Below, one piece after another: positions 12,713-22,530 of a DNA stretch of 64,000 nucleotides. A program made the translations under genes and the position numbers. Where the stretch lies: positions 1 to 64,000 of the forward strand of contig SVSH01000005.1 in the NCBI GenBank assembly GCA_015064395.1, in the 5' to 3' direction. How positions within the stretch are numbered: the stretch's first letter is position 1; each line of letters begins with the position of its first letter. This stretch comes from Oscillospiraceae bacterium (lineage in GTDB: Bacteria > Bacillota > Clostridia > Oscillospirales > CAG-272). The notes under the pieces were generated by a model. It did no database searches and was not told the origin of the DNA. It saw only the letters and a program-made list of their open reading frames with translations.

Positions 12713-13843
12713 ATGGACACTTATGTCATGACAAGGGAAGAGATCGTTTCCTATCAGCTCCGCACGCTGTATAGCAGATACGGCTATTCCCAATATAAAA
12801 TGAGCAAATTTGAGGAGTATGACCTGTACGTCCGCAACAAGAATTTTTTGGTGTCGGACAACGTCATTACCTTCACCGACCACTCGGGGCGCCTGCTGGC
12901 CCTCAAGCCCGACGTCACCCTGTCTATCGTTAAAAGTGGACGCGACGTGCCCGGTAAGGTCAGCCGTATATATTATAATGAAAACGTTTACCGAACCTCA
13001 CCCGGCAGTCGCGACTTTCGCGAGATCAACCAGGTGGGACTGGAGTGCATCGGTGAGCTCGATACCTACCTTCTGAGCGAGGTTTTGACGTTGGCCGCCA
13101 AGAGCTTGAAGCGTGCGGGACGGTATATCTCGTTTTTCCAATCTCCCGACTACGTGTTGGAGCTCTCTCACTTGGACGTTGTTTCCTGCCTGCTCGACAG
13201 CCTTACGGTAAACGGCGAGGTCAAGGGAGAGCTGCTTCGTTGCATCGGGGAGAAAAACGTGCACGATATGGCTCGCATCTGCCGCGAGGCGGGCGTGGAC
13301 ACAGCCCACGTGGAGGCGCTGGCGGTACTGGTCACCACCGACGGAACCCCCGACGAAGTGCTTCCCGTTCTGACCCGACTGTCGAACACCTATGAGAATC
13401 TGCGCGAGCCCATCTCGGAGCTGTCGCAGACGCTTTCGGCGTTGCCTGCGTCGGTCAAGGAGAAGATCCGCATTGATTTTTCACTGCTCAGCGATATGTC
13501 GTATTACAACGGCATCGTCTTCCGCGGCTATATCAAGGGCATTCCCGACAGCGTGTTGTCGGGTGGTCGCTACGATCGCCTCATGCGCAAGATGGATCGC
13601 ACCTCGGACGCCATCGGCTTTGCCGTCTATCTCGACCGCCTGGCCGGCTACTATACTGCCGCCCCCGGCGAGTTTTACGATGCTGTCCTGCTGTACGACG
13701 ACACGACCTCCCCCCGGAAATTGAGCGAGTGGTTGGCAGAGCGCGTCGCCAATGGAGAGCGTGCCGTGGCTGTCCGCGACGTTCCGGGCAACTGGCACAG
13801 CAAAGAGGTGATCGATATGAGAGGAGGCCGAGGAAATGAGTGA
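12713..13843 (+). CDS. hisZ: ATP phosphoribosyltransferase regulatory subunit
   Basis: HisRS-like fold (RPDVTLSIVK-like, YYNGIVFRGYIKG, LSGGRYDRLMRKM) immediately upstream of hisG. Confidence 0.9.
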   Translation: MDTYVMTREEIVSYQLRTLYSRYGYSQYKMSKFEEYDLYVRNKNFLVSDNVITFTDHSGRLLALKPDVTLSIVKSGRDVPGKVSRIYYNENVYRTSPGSRDFREINQVGLECIGELDTYLLSEVLTLAAKSLKRAGRYISFFQSPDYVLELSHLDVVSCLLDSLTVNGEVKGELLRCIGEKNVHDMARICREAGVDTAHVEALAVLVTTDGTPDEVLPVLTRLSNTYENLREPISELSQTLSALPASVKEKIRIDFSLLSDMSYYNGIVFRGYIKGIPDSVLSGGRYDRLMRKMDRTSDAIGFAVYLDRLAGYYTAAPGEFYDAVLLYDDTTSPRKLSEWLAERVANGERAVAVRDVPGNWHSKEVIDMRGGRGNE

Positions 13844-14492
13844 TATGCTGAATATTGCCCTCCCTAAGGGTCGCCTTGGCGAGAAGGTTTACGCGATGTT
13901 TGAAAAAGCCGGCTTTGAGTGCCCCTCCATTCGGGAAAACAACCGCAAGCTGATTTTTGAAAATCCCGAGGCGGGCGTTCGATATTTTTGGGTCAAGCCC
14001 TCGGACGTTGCCATTTACGTCGAGCGAGGCGCGGCCGACATCGGCGTGGCGGGTAAGGACATCCTGCTCGAATACGCCCCCGATGTCTATGAACTTTTGG
14101 ATATGCAGCTGGGCAAATGCCGCATGGCTGTTGCGGCTCCCGTCGGCTTTAACGATGACGATACCCGTCGCCGTCCCTTAAAGGTCGCGACCAAATTTGA
14201 AAATATTGCGAGAAGATACTACGCATCCATCGGGCGGGATATTGATATTATCCATCTCAACGGATCCATCGAGATCGCCCCCATCCTTGGGCTGTCCGAC
14301 GTCATCGTCGATATCGTCGAGACGGGCACAACACTCAAGGAAAACGATCTGTGCGTGTATGAGGAGATCCTTCCTATCAGCGCCCGCCTGATTGCCAACA
14401 AAGCCAATTTCAAGTTCAAGCAGCAGGCCATTCGTAAGCTCACTGACAGCCTGCAAGAGCAGATCAATACCCGCACGGAGGTGCAAGCATGA
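13836..14492 (+). CDS. hisG: ATP phosphoribosyltransferase
   Basis: 218 aa; NIALPKGRLGEKV, DVAIYVERGAADIGVAGKDIL. Confidence 0.96.
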   Translation: MSDMLNIALPKGRLGEKVYAMFEKAGFECPSIRENNRKLIFENPEAGVRYFWVKPSDVAIYVERGAADIGVAGKDILLEYAPDVYELLDMQLGKCRMAVAAPVGFNDDDTRRRPLKVATKFENIARRYYASIGRDIDIIHLNGSIEIAPILGLSDVIVDIVETGTTLKENDLCVYEEILPISARLIANKANFKFKQQAIRKLTDSLQEQINTRTEVQA

Positions 14493-15769
14493 TTCCGATT
14501 TTAACGTACGGACAAGTCAAAAATGAAGAAATTTTCGCCCGCGTTGAGCCCAAGGTGGACGTGACGGGCATCGTAACCGATATTATCGCGACGGTGAGAA
14601 GGGAAGGCGACGCCGCCCTGCTCGCTTACTGCAAAAAGTTCGACGGTGCGGATATGGATTCCCTGACCGTTACTCCCGCCGAGATGGAGGAGGCACTGCA
14701 GCAGGTTGATCCCAAATTCATCGCCATTTTGGAGCGTGCGGCCGCCAACATTCGCAAGTTCCACGAAAAGCAAGTGAGAAACAGCTTTATTGTCAATGAC
14801 GAGAGCGGTATTGTGATGGGCCAGAAGGTCATCCCCGTTGATCGCGCGGGACTGTACGTCCCCGGCGGCACGGCGGCCTACCCCTCGACCGTGCTCATGG
14901 ATGCCATTCCCGCCAAGATCGCGGGCGTGCGTGAGGTCGTCATGGTGACGCCCCCCAATAAAGAGGGAAAGGTCAATCCCGTTATTCTGGCGGCGGCACA
15001 CGTGGCCGGCATCGACCGCATCTTCAAGGTCGGCGGCGCGCAGGCCGTTGCGGCACTGGCGTACGGCACCGAGAGCGTGCCCCGCGTGGACAAGATCGTC
15101 GGCCCCGGCAACGCCTTTGTGGCGGAGGCCAAGAGACAGGTCTACGGCGTCGTTTCCATCGATATGATCGCCGGTCCGAGCGAGATTCTGATCGTTGCGG
15201 ACGGGAAAAGCAATCCCCGTCACGTGGCGGCCGATCTGCTCTCGCAGGCCGAGCACGATAAGCTGGCAAGCGCGGTGCTCGTCACCGACTCGGCGGAGCT
15301 GGCAGGGGCGGTGCAGGCCGAGATCGAGCGCCAGATCCCGCTCCTGGAGAGAAGTGAGATCGCTCGCGCATCCATCGATAACAACGGCAAGATCATTGTC
15401 GCGGGGGATCTGAAGGTCACCATCGACATCGCCAACGAGATCGCCCCCGAGCACCTTGAATTGTGCGTGGACAACCCCTTTGATTACCTGGACAGCATTC
15501 GTCACGCAGGCTCCATCTTCATGGGCCGCAACTGCCCCGAGGCGCTGGGCGACTACATGGCAGGCCCCAACCACACCCTCCCCACCAGCGGCACGGCCCG
15601 CTTCTCGAGCCCTTTGTCGGTGGATGATTTCGTCAAAAAGACGCAGTACACCTATTTTACGCGTGAGGCCCTGGAAAAGGTCGCTTATGACGTCGAGTAT
15701 TTTGCCACCAAGGAAGGCCTGACCGCCCACGCCAAGAGCGCCGTCGTTCGCCTGGAGGAGGACGTATGA
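14489..15769 (+). CDS. hisD: Histidinol dehydrogenase
   Basis: 426 aa; VPGGTAAYPSTVLM, IDMIAGPSEILIVAD, GPNHTLPTSGTARFSSPL. Confidence 0.97.
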   Translation: MIPILTYGQVKNEEIFARVEPKVDVTGIVTDIIATVRREGDAALLAYCKKFDGADMDSLTVTPAEMEEALQQVDPKFIAILERAAANIRKFHEKQVRNSFIVNDESGIVMGQKVIPVDRAGLYVPGGTAAYPSTVLMDAIPAKIAGVREVVMVTPPNKEGKVNPVILAAAHVAGIDRIFKVGGAQAVAALAYGTESVPRVDKIVGPGNAFVAEAKRQVYGVVSIDMIAGPSEILIVADGKSNPRHVAADLLSQAEHDKLASAVLVTDSAELAGAVQAEIERQIPLLERSEIARASIDNNGKIIVAGDLKVTIDIANEIAPEHLELCVDNPFDYLDSIRHAGSIFMGRNCPEALGDYMAGPNHTLPTSGTARFSSPLSVDDFVKKTQYTYFTREALEKVAYDVEYFATKEGLTAHAKSAVVRLEEDV

Positions 15770-16833
15770 GCCGATTTCAGAGTGAGCGTCTTTCGACACT
15801 GACGCCCTATACGCCGGGCGAACAGCCCCGCGATATGCAGTACGTCAAGCTCAACACCAACGAGTCGCCCTTTCCTCCGTCGGAGAGAGCACAGCGCCTG
15901 GCCGCAGAGGCCGCCGGACGGCTGCAGCTGTACAGCGACCCGACCTGCCGCACCCTGGTAGACAAGCTGGCCGAGGTTTACGGCGTTGACCCCGACGAGG
16001 TCATCGTCACCAACGGCTCGGACGAGGTGCTGGACTTTGCCTTTCAGGCCTTTTGCGACAAGGACACGCCGGCCGTGTTTGCCGACGTGACCTACGGCTT
16101 TTATCCCGTGTTTGCCGCTCGCAATGGGATCCCCTTTGAGACGATACCGCTGGGGGATGATTTTTCGATTGATATTGCGGATTATTTCGGCGCGGACAAG
16201 ACCATTTTTATCGCCAACCCCAACGCCCCGACAGGACTGGCGCTTTCGCGCGACGAGATTGAACAGATTCTGATCAACAACCCCGACAACGTGGTCGTCA
16301 TCGACGAGGCCTACGTGGATTTCGGGGGCGAGAGCTGTGTGCCGCTGATCGGGCAATACGACAATCTGCTCGTCACCCAGACCTTTTCCAAGTCCCGCTC
16401 CCTGGCGGGTGGGCGGCTCGGCTTTGGCATCGGCAATCGGAGCTTGATCGCCGACCTTCACACCATTCGCTATTCGACCAACCCCTACAACGTCAACAGC
16501 ATGACGGCGGCGGCCGGGTACGGTGTTCTGTGCGACGAGGGGTATACCCGGGCGAATTGTCAAGCGATCATGGAAAATCGGGCGTGGACGACACTGGAGT
16601 TGGCCAAGCGCGGCTTTGAGTTGACCGAGTCCAAGACGAATTTTATCTTTGCCAAGCATCCCGGGATCGACGGCGGCAGGCTGTACGCCGAGCTCAAGGC
16701 GCGCGGCGTGCTCGTTCGCCACTTCACGGCCGATCGGATTCGTGACTATAACCGCATTACCGTTGGCAAAAGAGAGCAAATGGAGCGTCTGCTGCAAGCG
16801 ATTGACGAAATTCTGACGCGGTGCCCCCAATAA
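15766..16833 (+). CDS. hisC: Histidinol-phosphate aminotransferase
   Basis: 355 aa; KLNTNESPFPPS, VTNGSDEVLDFAFQAF, TFSKSRSLAGGRLGFGIG. Confidence 0.95.
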   Translation: MSRFQSERLSTLTPYTPGEQPRDMQYVKLNTNESPFPPSERAQRLAAEAAGRLQLYSDPTCRTLVDKLAEVYGVDPDEVIVTNGSDEVLDFAFQAFCDKDTPAVFADVTYGFYPVFAARNGIPFETIPLGDDFSIDIADYFGADKTIFIANPNAPTGLALSRDEIEQILINNPDNVVVIDEAYVDFGGESCVPLIGQYDNLLVTQTFSKSRSLAGGRLGFGIGNRSLIADLHTIRYSTNPYNVNSMTAAAGYGVLCDEGYTRANCQAIMENRAWTTLELAKRGFELTESKTNFIFAKHPGIDGGRLYAELKARGVLVRHFTADRIRDYNRITVGKREQMERLLQAIDEILTRCPQ

Positions 16834-17020
16834 AGTTTTCGGTCAAGCCTTTTTCAAAAGGCTTGCAGGTCGAGGACAGAGTCCTCGTCGCACTCCGCAG
16901 AGCGCGAAATTCCTAATCGTCACAAAGCGCCCGAAAGGGTGAATTTTTCGCGTGTGCGCGAAAAAGAGGGAAAACCACAAGTGGGGTTTTCCCTTCCCAA
17001 ATAACAACCATCGGAGGTAT
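16834..17020. repeat. Hairpin-rich intergenic repeat between hisC and hisB, distinct from modules A-I
   Basis: Serial hairpins CAAGCCTTTTtcAAAAGGCTTG, GAGGACagaGTCCTC, TTTTTCGCGtgtgCGCGAAAAA, GGGAAAACCacaagtggGGTTTTCCC. Confidence 0.7.
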
Positions 17021-17025
17021 CAACA

Positions 17026-17631
17026 ATGCAAACTTCCACCCCCTGCCGCAAGGCAGAAATCACCCGCAAAACCGCCGAAACCGATATTGCCCTCACCCTG
17101 AACCTTGACGGCAAGGGTGAGAGCAGCATCGATAGCGGCTGCGGCTTTCTTGACCATATGCTCACACTGTTCGCCAAGCACGGTAGCTTTGATCTGTCGC
17201 TGACCTGCAAGGGCGACACCTACGTCGACGATCACCACACCGTCGAGGATATCGGCATCGTGCTGGGGCAGGCGTTTGCCAAGGCCCTTTGCGACAAGCG
17301 CGGCATTAGCCGCTACGGTTCGATGATCCTGCCCATGGACGAATCTCTGATCCTTTCGGCCGTCGATCTGTCGGGCAGAAGCTATCTGGGCTTTGCGCTG
17401 GACATTCCCACCTCGCGTGTCGGAACGTTTGACACCGAGCTGGTCGAGGAATTCTGGCTGGCCTTTACCCGCAACGCCCAGTGCACCCTGCATCTGCGCA
17501 AGGCCACGGGCACGAATTCCCACCACATCATTGAGGGCGCCTTCAAGGCGGCGGCGCGTGCGCTCCGTCAGGCGGTTGCCATTGACACCGCTCGCCCCGA
17601 CGATCTGCCCTCGACCAAAGGGGTGCTGTGA
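17026..17631 (+). CDS. hisB: Imidazoleglycerol-phosphate dehydratase
   Basis: 201 aa; DSGCGFLDHMLTLFAKHG, DDHHTVEDIGIVLGQA. Confidence 0.96.
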   Translation: MQTSTPCRKAEITRKTAETDIALTLNLDGKGESSIDSGCGFLDHMLTLFAKHGSFDLSLTCKGDTYVDDHHTVEDIGIVLGQAFAKALCDKRGISRYGSMILPMDESLILSAVDLSGRSYLGFALDIPTSRVGTFDTELVEEFWLAFTRNAQCTLHLRKATGTNSHHIIEGAFKAAARALRQAVAIDTARPDDLPSTKGVL

Positions 17632-18242
17632 TGGTCGCTGTCGTTGATTACGGCGTGGGAAACCTGTTCTCGCTGTGCTCGTCTCTGTCTGCCATCGGCG
17701 CCGAGGCGGTCGTGACGGACGATCCCGCTCTTCTTGCCGTCGCTGATCGCATCATTTTGCCCGGCGTGGGCGCGTTTGGGGATGCGGCCAACAAGCTGCG
17801 CGAGCGCGGATTGTTCGACGTTCTGCGCGACCTTGCCGCCGCAGGAAAGCCGCTCTTGGGCATTTGCCTTGGTATGCAGCTGCTGTTTGAAAAGGGCTAT
17901 GAGTACGGCGAGCACGAGGGACTGGGACTGATCCGGGGCTCGGTTCGTCCCATCGCAGAGGTCATTCCCGCAGATTTGAAGATCCCCCACATCGGCTGGA
18001 ACGCCCTGCATTTTACAGGCGAGAAGTCGCCCATCTTCCGCTATCTGGACGAGGGAGATTTCGTTTATTTCGTCCACTCCTTCTACGGACAGAACGACGA
18101 TGGCTCCGTCATCGCTACCTCGGACTACGGCGCACCCCTGACCGCCGCCGTCGGCCGAGATAACGTCTTTGGCTGCCAGTTCCACCCCGAAAAAAGCGGT
18201 GAGGTAGGACTCAAGATTTTGAAGGCGTTTTGTGAGGTGTGA
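17628..18242 (+). CDS. hisH: Imidazole glycerol phosphate synthase glutaminase subunit
   Basis: 204 aa; DYGVGNLFSL, GICLGMQLLFE, GCQFHPEKSG; start GTG 17628 or ATG 17631. Confidence 0.95.
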   Translation: MMVAVVDYGVGNLFSLCSSLSAIGAEAVVTDDPALLAVADRIILPGVGAFGDAANKLRERGLFDVLRDLAAAGKPLLGICLGMQLLFEKGYEYGEHEGLGLIRGSVRPIAEVIPADLKIPHIGWNALHFTGEKSPIFRYLDEGDFVYFVHSFYGQNDDGSVIATSDYGAPLTAAVGRDNVFGCQFHPEKSGEVGLKILKAFCEV

Positions 18243-18244
18243 GG

Positions 18245-18825
18245 GGAGCGCGCGGGGACTTTTTGAAAAAAGTCCCCACACCCCCAAAAACTTTTAAGGA
18301 AGAAATGGAAGTGTAGCCGGAACGACTTCTCCGAACCCTGTATGGGGAAGAATGTATGCTATTCTGTAGAATAGCTGCCGCAAGCTACGTGGGACCCTCC
18401 CCACTCCGCTCCACAATGTTAGATTTGCCTGTAGGGGCGAACTGCGTTCGCCCGCGGGCGTTCGAAGAACGCCCCTGTGGAGATTGCAAAAATTTCTTGC
18501 TTTCTCCGCCTGCCGCTCGTGGTAGCTATGCGGCGGGAATTGCATTAAAAATTTATATGTCTTTCTCCTCTGTCCGCAATGTAGAGCGGCAAAGCCAGGG
18601 GGTTCCCAGGGGGAACGCCTGGGTGCGCAACGTTTGCGCCCGCGCGAAGCGCGATGTTCGCGTTGAGCGAACAAGCAAACTTGCACTTTCGGCTTGCCGA
18701 AAGAGGATTTCTTGGTTACTTCTTTCTTGAACAAGAAAGAAGTAACATTGCACGCAGCGCGCCGCGTTGTGGCGCGCCCGTCCGGCTACGCAATCAGTTG
18801 AAAATTTAGACCCCCCATCTTAACC
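18245..18825 (+). repeat. Composite repeat E6 inside the his locus (hisH / DUF6440)
   Basis: A hairpin at the hisH stop; B; D 18511-18591; F 18715-18746; G GCGCGCC/GGCGCGC. Confidence 0.9.
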
Positions 18826-18842
18826 ACAAAGGAGACCCCACT

Positions 18843-19046
18843 ATGAAGCCTCAAAAAACCAACCGCTTTATCTGCACCGAAGTCTCGGGCGGCGCCTTTG
18901 AAGCCACCCAGCAACGAGTCCTCGTCGACCGCAAAACCGGCGTCAACTACCTGTGGACGAGCAGCGGTTATGCCGGAGGCCTGACCGTTCTCGTCGACGC
19001 CGAGGGCCGCCCCATCGTCACCCCCGTTCCCCGCGGCGAGCAATAA
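18843..19046 (+). CDS. Small DUF6440-like protein
   Basis: 67 aa; VLVDRKTGVNYLWTSSGYAGGLTVLVDAEGRPI; SD aaaggag; lies between hisH and hisA. Confidence 0.75.
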   Translation: MKPQKTNRFICTEVSGGAFEATQQRVLVDRKTGVNYLWTSSGYAGGLTVLVDAEGRPIVTPVPRGEQ

Positions 19047-19061
19047 ACAAGGAGCAGTATC

Positions 19062-19775
19062 ATGTTGATTTTCCCCGCCATCGACCTGTACGGCGGCAAA
19101 GCCGTCCGCCTGTACAAGGGCGATTACCAAAATATGACCGTCTACAGCGACGATCCCCTCTCTGTTGCCCGCGATTTTGTCAAAGCAGGTGCTGTCTGCA
19201 TCCACATGGTCGACCTTGAGGGCGCCCGCGACGGCACGACCCCCAACCTCGCCATCGTCCGTGACATCGCCCAAAAAACGCCTCTGTTTACCGAGATCGG
19301 CGGTGGCATCCGCTCCATGGAGACCGTTCGCGCGTACCTCGACGCAGGCGTGGACCGCGTGATCCTCGGCACAGCTGCCGTGACCGATCCTACTTTTTTG
19401 AAGGAGGCGCTGGACGCTTACGGCGAGCGCATTGCCGTCGGCGTGGACATCAAGGACGGAAAGGTCGCCATCCGTGGCTGGCTGGAAACCGCCGAGGACG
19501 ACGCGCTGACGTTTTGCGAAAAAATGCAAAAGCTGGGCGTGCGTACCATCATCAGCACCGATATTTCCAAGGACGGTGCCATGCAGGGGGCCAACCACGA
19601 GCTGTATCGCACGCTGTCCGAGCGGTTTGATCTGCAGATCGTGGCCTCGGGCGGTGTTTCGTCCATGAACGACGTAAAGCGTCTGCGCGCGCTGGATCTG
19701 TACGGTGCCATCATCGGCAAGGCGTACTATACGGGTGCGATCGATCTGAAAGAGGCAATCGAGGTGTCAAGATGA
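19062..19775 (+). CDS. hisA: ProFAR isomerase
   Basis: 237 aa; MLIFPAIDLYGGKAVRLYKGDY, IGGGIRSMETV. Confidence 0.96.
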   Translation: MLIFPAIDLYGGKAVRLYKGDYQNMTVYSDDPLSVARDFVKAGAVCIHMVDLEGARDGTTPNLAIVRDIAQKTPLFTEIGGGIRSMETVRAYLDAGVDRVILGTAAVTDPTFLKEALDAYGERIAVGVDIKDGKVAIRGWLETAEDDALTFCEKMQKLGVRTIISTDISKDGAMQGANHELYRTLSERFDLQIVASGGVSSMNDVKRLRALDLYGAIIGKAYYTGAIDLKEAIEVSR

Positions 19776-20530
19776 TTACAAAGAGAATTATTCCTTGCCT
19801 GGACGTCCGCGACGGGCGTGTGGTCAAGGGTGTGAATTTTGAAGGCTTAAGTGACGTGTCCTCCCCCGTCGAGCTGGCGCGCTACTACAGTGACCGTGGT
19901 GCTGACGAGCTGGTGTTTTATGACATCACGGCATCAAGCGAGGGTCGCCGACTGTTCACCGACATTTTGTGCGAGGTAGCAAAGACGATCTTCATTCCCC
20001 TGACGGTCGGCGGCGGTATCAATACGCTGGATGATTTCGACCGCGTGCTCAAATGCGGCGCGGACAAGGTGAGCGTCAATTCGGGTGCCATCCGCAACCC
20101 CGCCCTCATCGGCGAGGCGGCCAAGCGTTACGGTGACCAGTGCGTCGTTTTGTCGGTCGACGTCAAGCGCGTGGACGGACAGTTCCACGTGTTTGCTAAG
20201 GGCGGCCGCGAGGACACGGGGATGGAGGCCATCGAATGGATCCGCCGCGGCGTCTCGTCGGGTGCCGGCGAGATCGTCGTCAACTCTATCGACACCGACG
20301 GCGTCAAGCGCGGCTTTGACCTGGAGATGTTGCAAAAAGTCTGCGATTCCGTCGACGTTCCTGTCATCGCCTCGGGCGGCGCAGGCTGTATCGACCACTT
20401 TACTACCTTGTTCCAAACCCTCCCCCGCGTCGATGCAGGCCTTGCCGCCTCCATCTTCCACTTCGGCGAGGTCAAGATCGAAGACCTCAAGCGCGAGCTT
20501 TTGAAAAACGGTATTCCGATGAGGATATAA
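19772..20530 (+). CDS. hisF: Imidazole glycerol phosphate synthase cyclase subunit
   Basis: 252 aa; KRIIPCLDVRDGRVVKGVNFEGL, GADKVSVNSGA. Confidence 0.97.
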   Translation: MITKRIIPCLDVRDGRVVKGVNFEGLSDVSSPVELARYYSDRGADELVFYDITASSEGRRLFTDILCEVAKTIFIPLTVGGGINTLDDFDRVLKCGADKVSVNSGAIRNPALIGEAAKRYGDQCVVLSVDVKRVDGQFHVFAKGGREDTGMEAIEWIRRGVSSGAGEIVVNSIDTDGVKRGFDLEMLQKVCDSVDVPVIASGGAGCIDHFTTLFQTLPRVDAGLAASIFHFGEVKIEDLKRELLKNGIPMRI

Positions 20531-20534
20531 AGGA

Positions 20535-21050
20535 GCGCGGATGTAGGAAAACTTTTTGAAAAAAGTTTCCCTACGACCCTTCAAAAACTTTCAAGGAAGA
20601 AACAGGAGTGTAGCCGGGGCAACTTTTCCTAACCCTGTAAGGGGAAGAGAGCTCGCTGCCCCATGGGTACTGCCGCGAGCTCATGGGACCCTACCCATTA
20701 CGCTCCACAATGTTAGATTTACCTGTAGGGGCGAACTGCGTTCGCCCGCGGGCGTTCGAAGAACGCCCCTGTGGAGATTGCGAAAATTTCTTGCTTTCTC
20801 CGCCTGCCGCTCGTGGCAGCTATGCGGCGGGAGTTGCATTAAAAATTTATATGTCTTTCTCCTCTGTCCGCTTTGCAGAGCGGCAAAAAAGGGAGGACCC
20901 GGAGGGAAAGTCCGGGCGCGTTTCTTGGACACTTCTTGCCGCGTAGCAAGAAGTGTCATAACAAAAGCGATCCGCTCAGCGCGCGATGAAATCGCGCAGT
21001 ATGAGCGTCCGTAGAAGCAGTCGCTTCAACATTCGCCAAACCAAAAACAC
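20535..21050 (+). repeat. Composite repeat E7 inside the his locus (hisF / hisIE)
   Basis: A hairpin after the hisF stop; B; D 20805-20885; F 20928-20957; G. Confidence 0.9.
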
Positions 21051-21069
21051 CCCGAAAGGAACCATCATC

Positions 21070-21720
21070 ATGTTAAACCTCGATACCCTCAAATTTGATC
21101 AAAACGGCCTCATCCCCGCCATCGTCGTAGACGCCATCTCGGGCAAGGTCCTGACCCTCGCCTATATGAACCGCGAGTCGCTCGCCATCTCCATGGAAAA
21201 GGGGTTGACCTGCTTCTGGAGTCGCTCCAGACAAGAGCTTTGGCTCAAGGGCGAGACCAGCGGTAACTACCAGCATATCGTCTCCATCACGGCCGATTGC
21301 GACGGCGACGCTCTGGTCGTCAAGGTCGAAAAGGACGGCCCCGCCTGCCATAAGGGAACGGACTCCTGCTTCGAGGACGTCATCTGGGAGAGCGACGAGC
21401 GTCATGAGTTCTCGCTGGCATCCCTAATGAAGCTGATCGAGGGCCGCAAGATCGAAAAGAAGGAAGGATCTTACACTACCTATCTGTTCGAAAAGGGTCT
21501 AGACAAAATCCTCAAGAAGGTCGGCGAGGAGTGCACCGAGGTCATCATCGCGGCCAAGGCAAACGACCGCGCCGAGACCATCTACGAGATCTCTGACCTT
21601 GTTTATCACGTGATGGTGCTCATGATCGAGCAGGGCATCTCGCTTGAGGATGTCCATCGCGAGCTGGCCTCCCGTCACGTCATTGACCATAAGGTCAAGC
21701 AGGAGAAAATGACAAAATGA
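21070..21720 (+). CDS. hisI: Bifunctional phosphoribosyl-AMP cyclohydrolase / phosphoribosyl-ATP pyrophosphatase
   Basis: Start [19 protein letters not shown] at 21070; [20 protein letters not shown] plus C-terminal HisE-like [13 protein letters not shown]. Confidence 0.95.
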   Translation: MLNLDTLKFDQNGLIPAIVVDAISGKVLTLAYMNRESLAISMEKGLTCFWSRSRQELWLKGETSGNYQHIVSITADCDGDALVVKVEKDGPACHKGTDSCFEDVIWESDERHEFSLASLMKLIEGRKIEKKEGSYTTYLFEKGLDKILKKVGEECTEVIIAAKANDRAETIYEISDLVYHVMVLMIEQGISLEDVHRELASRHVIDHKVKQEKMTK

Positions 21721-22490
21721 GCGCCCTGGATTTGCTGAAATACGGCGCGGAGCAGGATCTCCACACCCACACCACCTACTGCGACGGCAAGCATACCCCG
21801 GAGGAGATGGTGCTGGCCGCGATCGACCGGGGCATGAAGCGTATCGGCTTTTCGGGGCACTCGCCCTCGCCCTGCGGTGAGGACTACGCCATGAAGCCAG
21901 GGGAGATCCCTCGGTATATCGCCGAGGTGCGCGCGCTGGCCGATCAGTATCAGGACCGCATCGAGGTGCTGTGCGGCATCGAGCAGGACGTGTATTCACC
22001 TCCCGCGCCCGAGGGCCTGGACTATATCATAGGCTCTGTCCACTATGTCAAGGCAGGGGAGAGCTACTTTGCCGTGGATATTAGCCTTGACGACCTGAAG
22101 CGCAACTGTGACACTTATTTTGGCGGCGACTTTATTGCCCTGTGCGAGGCGTATTTTGCGACGTATGAGCAGCTGGCGGACATGAAGCCCGACATCGTTG
22201 GACATATCGATCTGATCACCAAATTCAACCGAGGCGGCGTTCTGTTTGACGAGAATGACGAGCGCTATCTTGCCGCCGCCCGCCGCGCCGTTGACGTGCT
22301 GATCCCTACGGGGGCGCTGTTCGAGATCAACACGGGCGCTATCTCCCGCGGCTACCGAGATACCCCCTATCCCGCGCCGCGCATTTTGGAATATATCCGC
22401 TCGAAGGGAGGAAAATTTATCCTCTCGGGCGACACCCACCGGGCGGAGAATTTGTGCTATGGGTTTGATACGTGGGGAAAATTGGTATAA
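21717..22490 (+). CDS. hisK: PHP-family histidinol-phosphatase
   Basis: 257 aa; [19 protein letters not shown]; 4-nt overlap with hisI. Confidence 0.88.
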   Translation: MSALDLLKYGAEQDLHTHTTYCDGKHTPEEMVLAAIDRGMKRIGFSGHSPSPCGEDYAMKPGEIPRYIAEVRALADQYQDRIEVLCGIEQDVYSPPAPEGLDYIIGSVHYVKAGESYFAVDISLDDLKRNCDTYFGGDFIALCEAYFATYEQLADMKPDIVGHIDLITKFNRGGVLFDENDERYLAAARRAVDVLIPTGALFEINTGAISRGYRDTPYPAPRILEYIRSKGGKFILSGDTHRAENLCYGFDTWGKLV

Positions 22491-22525
22491 AGAAAAAGGA
22501 ACTTCGTGAGAAGTTCCTTTTTCTT
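22491..22525. terminator. Bidirectional terminator between convergent hisK and MFS gene
   Basis: AAGAAAAAGGAACTTcgtgaGAAGTTCCTTTTTCTT. Confidence 0.85.
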
Positions 22526-22530
22526 GTCGA

